A stretch of DNA of 64,000 nucleotides. Origin: Lutibacter oricola (GTDB lineage Bacteria; Bacteroidota; Bacteroidia; Flavobacteriales; Flavobacteriaceae). Shown here one piece after another: positions 50,529-58,265 of the stretch (within the stretch, counting starts at the first letter, position 1; each line of letters begins with the position of its first letter). The DNA is taken from positions 1,054,001 through 1,118,000 of the forward strand of contig NZ_FNNJ01000001.1 of NCBI RefSeq assembly GCF_900106565.1, given 5' to 3'. Position numbers and translations under genes: made by a program. Under the pieces are notes generated by a model. That model saw only the letters and a program-made list of their open reading frames with translations, was not told the DNA's origin and did not search any database.

Positions 50529-51455
50529 ATGAAAGGACCACTTTTTTACGCGAAAATTTTACTTTTTGGAGAGTACGGAATTATTAAAGATTCTAAAGGA
50601 TTAGCTATACCATATAATAGTTATCAAGGAGCTTTAAAAAAGTCTGAAAACCCTTCAAAAGAAGCCATAAATTCAACAAAGAACTTAGCTAAGTTTTATA
50701 AGTACTTATCACAGTTAAATACAGATTTGGTGGTGTTTAATTTAGATGAATTTAAGGCTGACATTGAAGATGGAATGTATTTTGATTCTAGTATACCAAT
50801 GGGCTACGGAGTAGGGAGTTCTGGTGCTTTAGTTGCTTCAATTTATGATAAATATGCTGAAGATAAAATTACAGTTTTAGAAAATTTAACAAGAGATAAA
50901 TTGTTGAAGTTGAAACAAATTTTCTCATTAATGGAGTCTTTTTTTCACGGACAAAGCTCAGGTTTAGATCCTTTAAATTCATATTTAAGTATTCCAATTT
51001 TAATAAATTCAAAAGATAATTTAGAAGCTACAGGTATTCCATCCCAAAAAGAAGGTAAAGGTGCTGTTTTTTTATTAGATTCTGAAATTATTGGTGAAAC
51101 CGAACCAATGATTAATATCTTTATGAATAAAATGAAAAATGAAGGTTTCAGAAAGATGTTGAGTGAAGATTTTGCAAAACATACCGATGCTTGTATTGAT
51201 GATTTTTTACACGGAAATGTAAAATCTCTTTTAGGCAATGTTAAAAGTTTATCGAAAGTTGTTTTAGATAACTTTAAACCTATGATTCCTCAAAAATTTC
51301 ATAATGTATGGCAAAAAGGAATAGAATCTAACGATTATTATTTAAAGCTTTGCGGTTCAGGTGGTGGAGGTTATATTTTAGGATTTACAGAAGATTTTGA
51401 AAAGACTAAAAATATTCTTAAAAACTTTAAGTTAGAATTAGTTTATAGATTCTAA
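50529..51455 (+). CDS. Mevalonate-kinase-like GHMP kinase
   Basis: This 308-residue GHMP kinase probably phosphorylates mevalonate. The N-terminal motif is AKILLFGEYGIIKDSKGLAI (about 6-25), the ATP loop MGYGVGSSGALVASIY (about 92-107), the metal/substrate region SFFHGQSSGLDPLNSYLS (about 139-156, with the catalytic Asp in SGLD), and the C-terminal CGSGGGGYILGF. These follow mevalonate kinase order. It is followed after 24 bases by the UbiA-like prenyltransferase. With mvaD, mvaA and the GYDIA kinase it could give a complete lower mevalonate pathway within this window. Confidence 0.85.
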   Translation: MKGPLFYAKILLFGEYGIIKDSKGLAIPYNSYQGALKKSENPSKEAINSTKNLAKFYKYLSQLNTDLVVFNLDEFKADIEDGMYFDSSIPMGYGVGSSGALVASIYDKYAEDKITVLENLTRDKLLKLKQIFSLMESFFHGQSSGLDPLNSYLSIPILINSKDNLEATGIPSQKEGKGAVFLLDSEIIGETEPMINIFMNKMKNEGFRKMLSEDFAKHTDACIDDFLHGNVKSLLGNVKSLSKVVLDNFKPMIPQKFHNVWQKGIESNDYYLKLCGSGGGGYILGFTEDFEKTKNILKNFKLELVYRF

Positions 51456-51479
51456 TTTTTTAAAGTAGAGATTACTTCA

Positions 51480-52409
51480 ATGGATTTACTTGAGATTTCA
51501 AAAAACAATGCAAAGAAGAATAGGCCTTTGTATATTAAAATTTTAAGCTTATTTTCTGTAGTTAGAGGTTACAATATTTTTCTTATTGTTATAGCTCAGT
51601 ATCTTGCTTCTATCTTTATTTTTTCACCACAAAAATCATTGAAATTAGTACTTTTAGATTTAAATCTATATTTTATTGTATTAGCTACAATATGTGTTAT
51701 TGCAGCAGGATATATTATTAATAATTTTTACGATTCAGAGGCAGATAGAATTAATAAGCCTGTTAAATCTAAAATAGACGCAATAGTTAGTCAAAAAATT
51801 AAATTAAGAATTTATTTTCTACTTAATTTTATAGGTGCTGTATTTAGTTTTTTAGTTTCTTGGAAAGCTTTTGTTTTTTTTTCAGTTTATATTTTTTTAA
51901 TTTGGTTTTATTCACATAAATTAAAAAAGTATCCGCTACTTGGCTTTTTTTCTGCAGCTACACTTGCAATTTTACCCTTTTTTGCTGTTTTTGTTTACTA
52001 TAAAAACTTTTCAGAAATAATATTTACACATGCAGCGTTTTTATTCTTTATTCTTTTAATTAGAGAGTTAATTAAAGATTTGGGGCGGATTAAAGGAGAT
52101 TTTACTCAAAATTATCAAACAATTACTGTTAAGTATGGCGAACATTTTACTAAAATATTGGTAAGCTTTATAGCAGTTTTAACATTAAATCCTATTTATT
52201 TTCTAATGAAATATCCAGAAATAGGAGGTATGAAGTATTATTTTTACTCAAGTATTGTGGTGTTAATTATTTTTACAATTGGTTTATGGTTTGGTAATTC
52301 AAAGAAACAATACTCAATTTTACATTTGTTATTAAAACTGCTAATATTAGCAGGTGTTTTTAGCTTAGCTTTAATTGATTACTCGGTAATAATCAATAGA
52401 TTAGTTTAA
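51480..52409 (+). CDS. UbiA-family prenyltransferase, geranylgeranylglycerol-phosphate geranylgeranyltransferase-like
   Basis: This is an integral-membrane prenyltransferase of 309 residues and about eight or nine helices. The first Asp-rich motif is NNFYDSEADRINKPVKSK (about 81-98), matching the NxxxDxxxD pattern. The second is REL..DLGRIKGDFTQNYQT (about 195-215). Flavobacterial members at this position resemble digeranylgeranylglyceryl-phosphate synthases of archaeal lipid synthesis; ubiquinone- or heme-type roles look less likely here. The isoprenoid gene neighbours support use of a C20 prenyl diphosphate. The exact acceptor cannot be told from the sequence. Confidence 0.85.
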   Translation: MDLLEISKNNAKKNRPLYIKILSLFSVVRGYNIFLIVIAQYLASIFIFSPQKSLKLVLLDLNLYFIVLATICVIAAGYIINNFYDSEADRINKPVKSKIDAIVSQKIKLRIYFLLNFIGAVFSFLVSWKAFVFFSVYIFLIWFYSHKLKKYPLLGFFSAATLAILPFFAVFVYYKNFSEIIFTHAAFLFFILLIRELIKDLGRIKGDFTQNYQTITVKYGEHFTKILVSFIAVLTLNPIYFLMKYPEIGGMKYYFYSSIVVLIIFTIGLWFGNSKKQYSILHLLLKLLILAGVFSLALIDYSVIINRLV

Positions 52410-52447
52410 ATAGTTCTTTGTTTTCTTTTTTATATGCAGAATAAAAG

Positions 52448-52455
52448 TAATTTTG
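52448..52455 (+). promoter_or_regulatory. -7 box of the pseudouridine synthase gene
   Basis: TAATTTTG, 15 bases before the ATG at 52470. It lies inside the longer frame that begins at 52434 and argues for the later start. Confidence 0.5.
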
Positions 52456-52469
52456 CAAAAAATATAATA

Positions 52470-53420
52470 ATGAATTCAAATAAAAACTCGTCGAGAGGAC
52501 GACAACAAGGAAAGAAAAATCCTCAAAAATCAACAAATAGAAAATTTGATGATAAGCGTAAATCTTCTTCAAGTTCTAGTGAAGGTGGCCACAAAAGACC
52601 ATTTAAAAGAGATTACGAAACGTCAAATACTTCAAAAAGAAAGTTTGATAACAAGGGCAAATTTTCAAAACCATCTAAGCCTGCAGCTCCAAAACAAGAA
52701 AAAAGTGAAAATGAAGGAATACGTTTAAATAAATATATTGCAAATGCAGGTATTTGTTCACGTAGAGAAGCAGATGTTTTTATTGCAGCGGGTAGTGCAA
52801 CAGTAAACGGAAAAGTTGTTTCAGAAATGGGTTATAAAGTTATGACAACTGATGTAGTTCGTTTTGATAATGTTTTAATAAGCCCGGAAAAAAAGCAGTA
52901 CATTCTGTTAAATAAGCCTAAAAACTTTATCACTACTATGGAAGATGATAGGGGAAGAAGAACTGTAATGGAGCTTGTTTCAAATGCAACTAAAGAGCGT
53001 ATTTACCCTGTTGGTAGATTAGATAGAAATACTACAGGGTTATTGTTATTTACAAATGATGGTGAGTTAGCTAAAAAACTAACACACCCAAAACATAATA
53101 TTCAAAAAATCTATCACGCATCGTTAGATAAAAAATTAGCAATGTCTGATTTGCATAAAATTTCTGATGGTTTTATGCTAGATGAAAGAAGAGTTTTAGT
53201 AGATGATATTTCTTATATAGAAAATCAACCAAAATCTGAAGTAGGTGTAAAAATTCATTCAGGTAGAAATAGAATTGTACGTAGAATTTTTGAACACTTT
53301 AATTATGCCGTTGTAAAATTAGATAGAGTTATTTTTGCTGGTTTAACAAAGAAAAATTTACCGCGTGGACATTGGAGACATTTAACCGAAATGGAGGTAA
53401 ACAATTTAAAAATGTTGTAA
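52470..53420 (+). CDS. RluB/RsuA-family pseudouridine synthase with basic N-terminal tail
   Basis: This 316-residue rRNA-modifying enzyme converts uridine to pseudouridine. The first 85 residues are a low-complexity, highly basic and Ser/Asn/Lys-rich tail. An S4 RNA-binding domain follows (about 85-140: RLNKYIANAGICSRREADVF), then the RsuA-type catalytic domain with the Asp in YPVGRLDRNTTGLLLFTNDG (about 187-206). The C-terminal VGVKIHSGRNRIVRRIFEH is diagnostic. The start at 52470 is chosen over 52434 because a promoter box lies between them. The tail length is unusual and could aid rRNA binding. Confidence 0.92.
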   Translation: MNSNKNSSRGRQQGKKNPQKSTNRKFDDKRKSSSSSSEGGHKRPFKRDYETSNTSKRKFDNKGKFSKPSKPAAPKQEKSENEGIRLNKYIANAGICSRREADVFIAAGSATVNGKVVSEMGYKVMTTDVVRFDNVLISPEKKQYILLNKPKNFITTMEDDRGRRTVMELVSNATKERIYPVGRLDRNTTGLLLFTNDGELAKKLTHPKHNIQKIYHASLDKKLAMSDLHKISDGFMLDERRVLVDDISYIENQPKSEVGVKIHSGRNRIVRRIFEHFNYAVVKLDRVIFAGLTKKNLPRGHWRHLTEMEVNNLKML

Positions 53421-53591
53421 TGTTATGTATGTGTTAAGTTAAGTAAAAACTTATACACGTGTTGAAGATTAAGGGTTTTTTCAAATCATTTTTTCTTTTT
53501 TGATAAAAATATTTTTTTATATTTGATGAGGGAGTTATAGAGAATAGCAACCAAAAATTATTAATAAATAATCAATTATAACTAATTTATT

Positions 53592-53870
53592 TTGAAGAGA
53601 ATAATAGTAGATTTTAAAAAGCTAACCCCTGAAATTTTAAATTTGTTAGTCGAAAAATTTCCTGACGGGTACGGAATTAGAGATGTAATTCATTTTACAA
53701 ATCATAAAGGTCAGTATATAGAAGCTGTTGAGGTAAAAACCGATGATACTGTGTATATGGTTAAAATTAGTGATCAACTTGTAGATAGTATGGAAAACCA
53801 CGAAGAAGAAGATTCACTAGAAATTGATGACTCAATAAAAGTTGACGATATTGATTTAAACGATGATTAA
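53592..53870 (+). CDS. Small conserved acidic protein of unknown function
   Basis: This 92-residue protein starts at TTG 53592; the frame is then MKRIIVDFKKLTPEILNLLV. The first 70 residues look like a compact alpha/beta domain (EKFPDGYGIRDVIHFTNHKG, VKTDDTVYMVKISDQ). The rest is a strongly acidic tail (ENHEEEDSLEIDDSIKVDDI) like those used for protein or nucleic-acid mimicry contacts. I recognise no family. It is transcribed alone and ends in a terminator shared with the galT gene on the other strand. Confidence 0.7.
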   Translation: MKRIIVDFKKLTPEILNLLVEKFPDGYGIRDVIHFTNHKGQYIEAVEVKTDDTVYMVKISDQLVDSMENHEEEDSLEIDDSIKVDDIDLNDD

Positions 53871-53884
53871 AATATAGATTAATA

Positions 53885-53919
53885 AAAAAAAGCCGCTGAT
53901 TAATTCAGCGGCTTTTTTT
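53885..53919. terminator. Bidirectional terminator between the small acidic protein and galT
   Basis: AGCCGCTGA, loop TTAAT, TCAGCGGCT with A and T tracts on either side. It separates two convergent genes. Confidence 0.9.
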
Positions 53920-53942
53920 ATTATAATTAACTTAATATAAAT

Positions 53943-54956
53943 CTATAGCTCTCGTAAACTTTGAGCTGCAATTTCTGCTGTAATATCGCGTTGAGGCATA
54001 CCAAACATTTCATAACCAACCATAAATTTCTTTACAGTTGCAGAACGTAATAATGGAGGGTAAAAACTCATGTGGAAATGCCAAGAATCATATTCTTTAT
54101 CAGTTGGAGCTTGGTGAATACCTCCAGAATATGGGAATGAGCAATCAAATAACTTATCGTACTTTTGAGTTACAACTTTTATTTGCTCAGCATAATCTTT
54201 TTTCTCAGCATCTGTTAATAAACCAATATGTTGAATTTGACGTTTTGGTAAAATCATAACCTCATATGGCCAAACAGCCCAAAAAGGAACAACACTTACA
54301 AAAGTTTCATTTTCAAAAATAACTCTTTCATTAAGTTCTATTTCCTGTTTAACGTAATCAACCAATAAACTTTGGTTTTTTGCATTGAAATATTCTTCTT
54401 GTTTTTCAGTTTTTTTAATTACTTCATTTGGAATAGATTTTTGAGCCCAAATTTGCCCGTGTGGATGTGGGTTACTACAACCCATAATAGCTCCTTTATT
54501 CTCAAATATTTGTACATGATTTATAGCAGGGTTTGCACCTAGCTCTTTATATTCTTTTTGCCAAACAGAAATTACATTTTCAATTGCTGAAATTTCCATG
54601 TCAGGTAAAGTTTCAGAATGATTTGGTGAAAAACAGATAACTTTACAAATTCCAGTTTCGTCTTCAGCCTTTAGTAAACCTTCGTTGTATGTAAACGGAG
54701 TACTATCTTCTAATAAAGCTCCAAAATCGTTTTGAAAAACATAAGTGCTTTCATAATTTGGATTTACTTCTCCATTAATTCTAGTGTTTCCAGCACATAA
54801 ATAACAATCAGGATCGTGCTTAATTTGCTCTTTTTTTGCTGCGCTTTCTTTTTTTCCTTGCCAAGGACGTTTAGTTCTGTGTGGCGATACTAAAACATAT
54901 TCTCCTGTTAAAATATTGTATCTACGGTGTGGTGTTGATGAAAAATTATCGTTCAT
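53943..54956 (-). CDS. galT: Galactose-1-phosphate uridylyltransferase
   Basis: GalT exchanges UMP between UDP-glucose and galactose-1-phosphate, the second step of the Leloir pathway. The 337-residue protein belongs to the HIT superfamily. It has N-terminal RYNILTGEYVLVSPHRTKRP, the zinc cysteines in DCYLCAGNTRI, VFQNDFGAL, the active-site loop CSNPHPHGQIWA (nucleophile His about 170) and the C-terminal WHFHMSFYPPLLRS. A -7 box (54995-54988) and a perfect inverted repeat shared with galK lie upstream. It is followed by the acidic-protein terminator. Confidence 0.95.
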   Translation of the reverse strand: MNDNFSSTPHRRYNILTGEYVLVSPHRTKRPWQGKKESAAKKEQIKHDPDCYLCAGNTRINGEVNPNYESTYVFQNDFGALLEDSTPFTYNEGLLKAEDETGICKVICFSPNHSETLPDMEISAIENVISVWQKEYKELGANPAINHVQIFENKGAIMGCSNPHPHGQIWAQKSIPNEVIKKTEKQEEYFNAKNQSLLVDYVKQEIELNERVIFENETFVSVVPFWAVWPYEVMILPKRQIQHIGLLTDAEKKDYAEQIKVVTQKYDKLFDCSFPYSGGIHQAPTDKEYDSWHFHMSFYPPLLRSATVKKFMVGYEMFGMPQRDITAEIAAQSLREL

Positions 54957-54987
54957 AATGTGTCTATTTAGCTGACTAAATTTTTAT

Positions 54988-54995
54988 CAAATATA
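54988..54995 (-). promoter_or_regulatory. -7 box of the galT promoter
   Basis: TATATTTG on the minus strand, 32 bases before the galT ATG. The -33 position is covered by the inverted repeat at 55005-55029. Confidence 0.6.
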
Positions 54996-55004
54996 AGAAA
55001 ATAT

Positions 55005-55029
55005 ATTAAATGTAAAAAATACATTTAAT
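55005..55029. promoter_or_regulatory. Candidate operator upstream of galT
   Basis: Perfect 10-bp inverted repeat ATTAAATGTA-AAAAA-TACATTTAAT. Its core AAATGTA-N5-TACATTT is the same as that at 58140-58158 upstream of galK. It covers the -33 region of the galT promoter. The gene just upstream of galT encodes a Nudix-type regulator, the likely ligand. Confidence 0.7.
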
Positions 55030-55080
55030 AAAAAAAGTGTTATTTTAAAGTTAATTAAGTTGAATTGAAATTTATGGTAA

Positions 55081-55785
55081 TTAAATTTCGAAATTTACAC
55101 CTTTAGCAATCAATGTTTCAAACTTTTCTTTATCGAAACTATATAAAAAAGCTCCTTTTTTAGAACCAGATTTATCTTTTTTATCCGATTTGTTTAAAAT
55201 ATCAAACGAAAGTATTTTTTTTCTGAAATTACGTGTGTCTAAAGGTCTTTGATAAATACATTCATACAACGTTTGTAATTCAGGAATAGTAAAAAATTCA
55301 GGTAATAAGTTAAAGCCAATAGGTTGGTGTTTTGCTTTTTGACGTAAACTTTCTATAGCGTCTTGAACCATAACGCTATGGTCAAAAATTAATTCAGGAA
55401 TTTCATCTAAATCAAACCAATGTGCATCATATTTTTCTACACTTTCTAGTTCAAATTCTGTAACACTTGTTAAACTATAATAAGTAACTGATATTACTCT
55501 TTCTGCAGGATCTCTATAAACTGAACCATATGTTTTTAATTGCTCTAAATAGATATTATCTAAGCCTGTGGTTTCAAATAATATTTGTTTTGCACCATCA
55601 TCAATAGATTGATCATTTTTTATAAAAGCCCCAATTAAAGACCAGTCACCTCTAAATGGTTCTATTTTTCGTTTAAATAAAAGTAGCTTTAATTTATTGG
55701 CTACAAAGCCAAAAATAATACAGTCTACTGCAATTAAAATTTTTTGTTGCGTATTATATATGTGTGCATTATCTATTAATTTCAT
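55081..55785 (-). CDS. Nudix-domain transcriptional regulator (NrtR/AraR type), likely galactose regulator
   Basis: This 234-residue protein has an N-terminal Nudix fold (about 1-145) and a C-terminal winged-helix DNA-binding domain (about 150-230, with FTIPELQTLYECIYQRPLDT and RNFRKKILSFDIL). The Nudix box, at about 52-75, is degenerate: in GAFIKNDQSIDDGAKQILFE and the following TTGL the catalytic REUxEE acidic residues are replaced (Q, I, T). It therefore probably senses a ligand rather than hydrolysing one. In Bacteroidota such proteins regulate sugar use (AraR is one). Its position between galT and galK, with a shared palindrome, points to galactose control. Confidence 0.88.
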   Translation of the reverse strand: MKLIDNAHIYNTQQKILIAVDCIIFGFVANKLKLLLFKRKIEPFRGDWSLIGAFIKNDQSIDDGAKQILFETTGLDNIYLEQLKTYGSVYRDPAERVISVTYYSLTSVTEFELESVEKYDAHWFDLDEIPELIFDHSVMVQDAIESLRQKAKHQPIGFNLLPEFFTIPELQTLYECIYQRPLDTRNFRKKILSFDILNKSDKKDKSGSKKGAFLYSFDKEKFETLIAKGVNFEI

Positions 55786-55805
55786 AAGTTCTTTCGCAAT
55801 TTTAA

Positions 55806-58043
55806 TTAATTATTCTGTATAGTTACCTGTATGTTTTGTAGTAATTGTTGATAATTAGGGTTGTTTGGATTTATTTTAGTTAAATCTACAGCTATTTGGT
55901 AAGCTTCACTGAGCTTATTTAAATTAACAAGCGCAATGGCTTTAATATGTAGTAATCGTTCATCATTTGGGAATTCCTTCAATCCTTTATTTAATACAAG
56001 TATTGATTCTTTGTAATCTTTAATTCCTTGTAGTTTTAAAGCATAATTGTAAAAAGAATTTACACTAGCAGGTTCTCTTTCGCTAGAGAGTTTTAAATAT
56101 TTTAAAGAGTTTTCATTATCACCTAATTCATTATAAAGTAAACCTAACATATAGTAAGATAAAGCGAAATCAGGTTCTTGTTCAATTACTTTTAAATATA
56201 ATTTTTCACTTTTTTTAGGTTCACCTAATTGATAGTATAATAAGGCTAGGTTCATTCTAGACATATTATAATAACTGTCTATTTTAATTGCTTTTTCGTA
56301 TGATTTTATTGCTGCTTCTGTATTGTTTTTTGCTTGGTAATACAGAGCTTTTTGATGGTGTCCGGAAGCAAAGTCTAAGTTTAAATCTAATTGGTTTAAA
56401 TACTCTTTATTTGCTTTTTTGAAGTCTTCATTGGTACTCATATCAATTTTTGCCATATTAAAATACCTTGCAGCAGCAATACGTACAATTCTTAAAGAAT
56501 CTTGCAATAGTGGCATTACATTGTTAGAGTAATTAGGTAGTTGAGTTTTTTCTAACGCCCTAACAGTTTCTGTTCTAACTAAAATTGAAGGATCTTTTAA
56601 ATAGCTTAATAAGTTAACTACATCTTCTTCCGTAATTGCTCGATTAACATATTGATTAATAGCCGTTGCTCTTGCAATTTCTGGATAGTTTTCGTTTGAA
56701 AATACATCTTTAAAACCATCTTTATTTTCGTGGTAACCTTTTAATAAGTGATCAGAGAAATGATCAGCTCTTTCATCTCCATATTTTTCAATAACAAAAT
56801 CTGCAGCCCATTTAGCGCTTTTATCTGTATGGCATCCATTACAAGCGTTTGGAGTACCATATTTTTCACTTTGATCAGGTCGAGGTATTCTAAAACTATG
56901 ATCTCTTCTAAAATCATTACCCATATAAATTCTACCAGTCATATGGCAATTTATACATTGCGAAGCTTCTGTGTTTTCTTTATGAAAGTGATGTTTAGGA
57001 GTATTGTAATTAGCGGGTACGTGACAAGTTAAGCAAAGGTCGTTTCCGTCTTTTTTAAGTTTCATAGAATGTACATCGTGGCAATCTCTACACGAAACAC
57101 CTAAAGAGTACATTTTACTTTGTACAAATGAAGCATATACATAATCTTCATCTAAAATTTGACCATCTTCAAAATAAGTAGGCGATGTAAGTAACTGAGG
57201 ATCGTAGTGGTCTAAAAAGTGACCTTTATAATCGTAAAAATCTGTTATTTGAGCTCTTCTTGAATGACATCTTGCACATTTTTGAACTAACTCTTTAGAA
57301 TCCATACCCGTTTCCATATGCATTTTTGGAGGAGTACCGGTTTGATCTTCTTTTTCGTAAAAAGCTACGTGTTCACTTGATGGACCGTGGCAAGCTTCAC
57401 AATTCACATTAATTTCGTCAAAAGTTGTTTTGTAGATATCTGTTTCACCATCAAAGTTTTTGTGCAAGTTTGTTGAGTGACAATCTGCACACATGGTATT
57501 CCAATTTTGAGAACCACCTGTCCAATTCATCCATTCTTCGTGGTGAATATCTAATTTTGGTTGTAAATGAAACCATTTATTTTTAACAGAATCCCACGCT
57601 GTCAATAAACATTGGTATTTTCCATCAGGGAATTTTACAATGTATTGTTGAAGAGGTGTAAAACCAAATGTGTAAATAATTTTATATTCGTGGTATTTAC
57701 CATCTTCACCTTGGGTATTTACATAAAAATCTCCATCTTTTTTGTAGAACTTGCTTGTAACTCCTTTATGTGTAAACTTGGTGTTATTAAAGTTGGCTAA
57801 TATAGAAACAGAGTCTGCTAATTTCATAGCCTGATCGTGGTGAGAATCTTTCCAAGAATTGTATTCGGATTCGTGGCAGGTTTTACAAGAGCTTCCACCA
57901 ACAAATGTAGACGCAACAGGTTCTATTTCTGTATACTTAGTTGTTTTAGTATTATTGTTGTTGCAAGATATTGTAATAGAAATTAATAAAATTCCTGAAA
58001 AAGTTAGTATGTAAGATTTTATATTATTCAAAAAAGAATTCAT
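55806..58043 (-). CDS. Octahaem c-type cytochrome lipoprotein with TPR tail
   Basis: This 745-residue exported protein has a lipoprotein signal peptide (lipobox ITISC, about residue 27). It carries eight CxxCH haem-binding motifs, in order CKTCH, CADCH, CEACH, CARCH, CRDCH, CLTCH, CINCH and CNGCH (about 53-415). After that come HEAT-like helices (about 440-540) and TPR repeats (about 555-740; for example ALYYQAKNNTEAAIKSYEKA). It resembles cytochrome c-554/NrfA-like multihaem proteins, but the redox partner and substrate are unknown. It is 20 bases upstream of the Nudix regulator on the same strand, so it may be part of the same transcript. Confidence 0.88.
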   Translation of the reverse strand: MNSFLNNIKSYILTFSGILLISITISCNNNNTKTTKYTEIEPVASTFVGGSSCKTCHESEYNSWKDSHHDQAMKLADSVSILANFNNTKFTHKGVTSKFYKKDGDFYVNTQGEDGKYHEYKIIYTFGFTPLQQYIVKFPDGKYQCLLTAWDSVKNKWFHLQPKLDIHHEEWMNWTGGSQNWNTMCADCHSTNLHKNFDGETDIYKTTFDEINVNCEACHGPSSEHVAFYEKEDQTGTPPKMHMETGMDSKELVQKCARCHSRRAQITDFYDYKGHFLDHYDPQLLTSPTYFEDGQILDEDYVYASFVQSKMYSLGVSCRDCHDVHSMKLKKDGNDLCLTCHVPANYNTPKHHFHKENTEASQCINCHMTGRIYMGNDFRRDHSFRIPRPDQSEKYGTPNACNGCHTDKSAKWAADFVIEKYGDERADHFSDHLLKGYHENKDGFKDVFSNENYPEIARATAINQYVNRAITEEDVVNLLSYLKDPSILVRTETVRALEKTQLPNYSNNVMPLLQDSLRIVRIAAARYFNMAKIDMSTNEDFKKANKEYLNQLDLNLDFASGHHQKALYYQAKNNTEAAIKSYEKAIKIDSYYNMSRMNLALLYYQLGEPKKSEKLYLKVIEQEPDFALSYYMLGLLYNELGDNENSLKYLKLSSEREPASVNSFYNYALKLQGIKDYKESILVLNKGLKEFPNDERLLHIKAIALVNLNKLSEAYQIAVDLTKINPNNPNYQQLLQNIQVTIQNN

Positions 58044-58139
58044 TCTGTTTTGTTGATTTTTTAAATAGATTCTTCAAGGGTAAGAATTATATTTAATTTA
58101 TATTTGATTTTAAGAATACTACATTAGTATTAATTTAAC

Positions 58140-58158
58140 AAATGTACGAAATACATTT
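58140..58158. promoter_or_regulatory. Candidate operator between the cytochrome and galK genes
   Basis: AAATGTA-CGAAA-TACATTT, a perfect 7-bp inverted repeat with 5-base spacer, identical in core to the site ahead of galT. It also overlaps a minus-strand TACATTTG (58146-58139), a possible -7 box for the cytochrome/regulator transcript. Confidence 0.7.
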
Positions 58159-58219
58159 ATATTAAATAGGTCACATTTGTTTGAAAATTTTCAAGAAACA
58201 TTTTTAATTTAAAAATAAT

Positions 58220-58238
58220 AAATGTAAATTTGACACTT
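58220..58238. promoter_or_regulatory. Degenerate second operator over the galK -7 box
   Basis: AAATGTA-AATTT-GACACTT: the left arm is perfect and the right arm matches TACATTT at 5 of 7 bases. It overlaps TAAATTTG, which would suit repression. Confidence 0.4.
58225..58232 (+). promoter_or_regulatory. -7 box of the galK promoter
   Basis: TAAATTTG, matching TAnnTTTG, 33 bases before the GTG start of galK. No clear -33 element. Confidence 0.55.
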
Positions 58239-58265
58239 ATTATTTTAATTTAAAACTTATTAGCT

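Noticed and set aside
54967-54980. Small palindrome TTTAGCTGACTAAA near the galT start
   Set aside because: Its arms are only 5 bp and it has no second copy near galK. It is too weak to call an operator.
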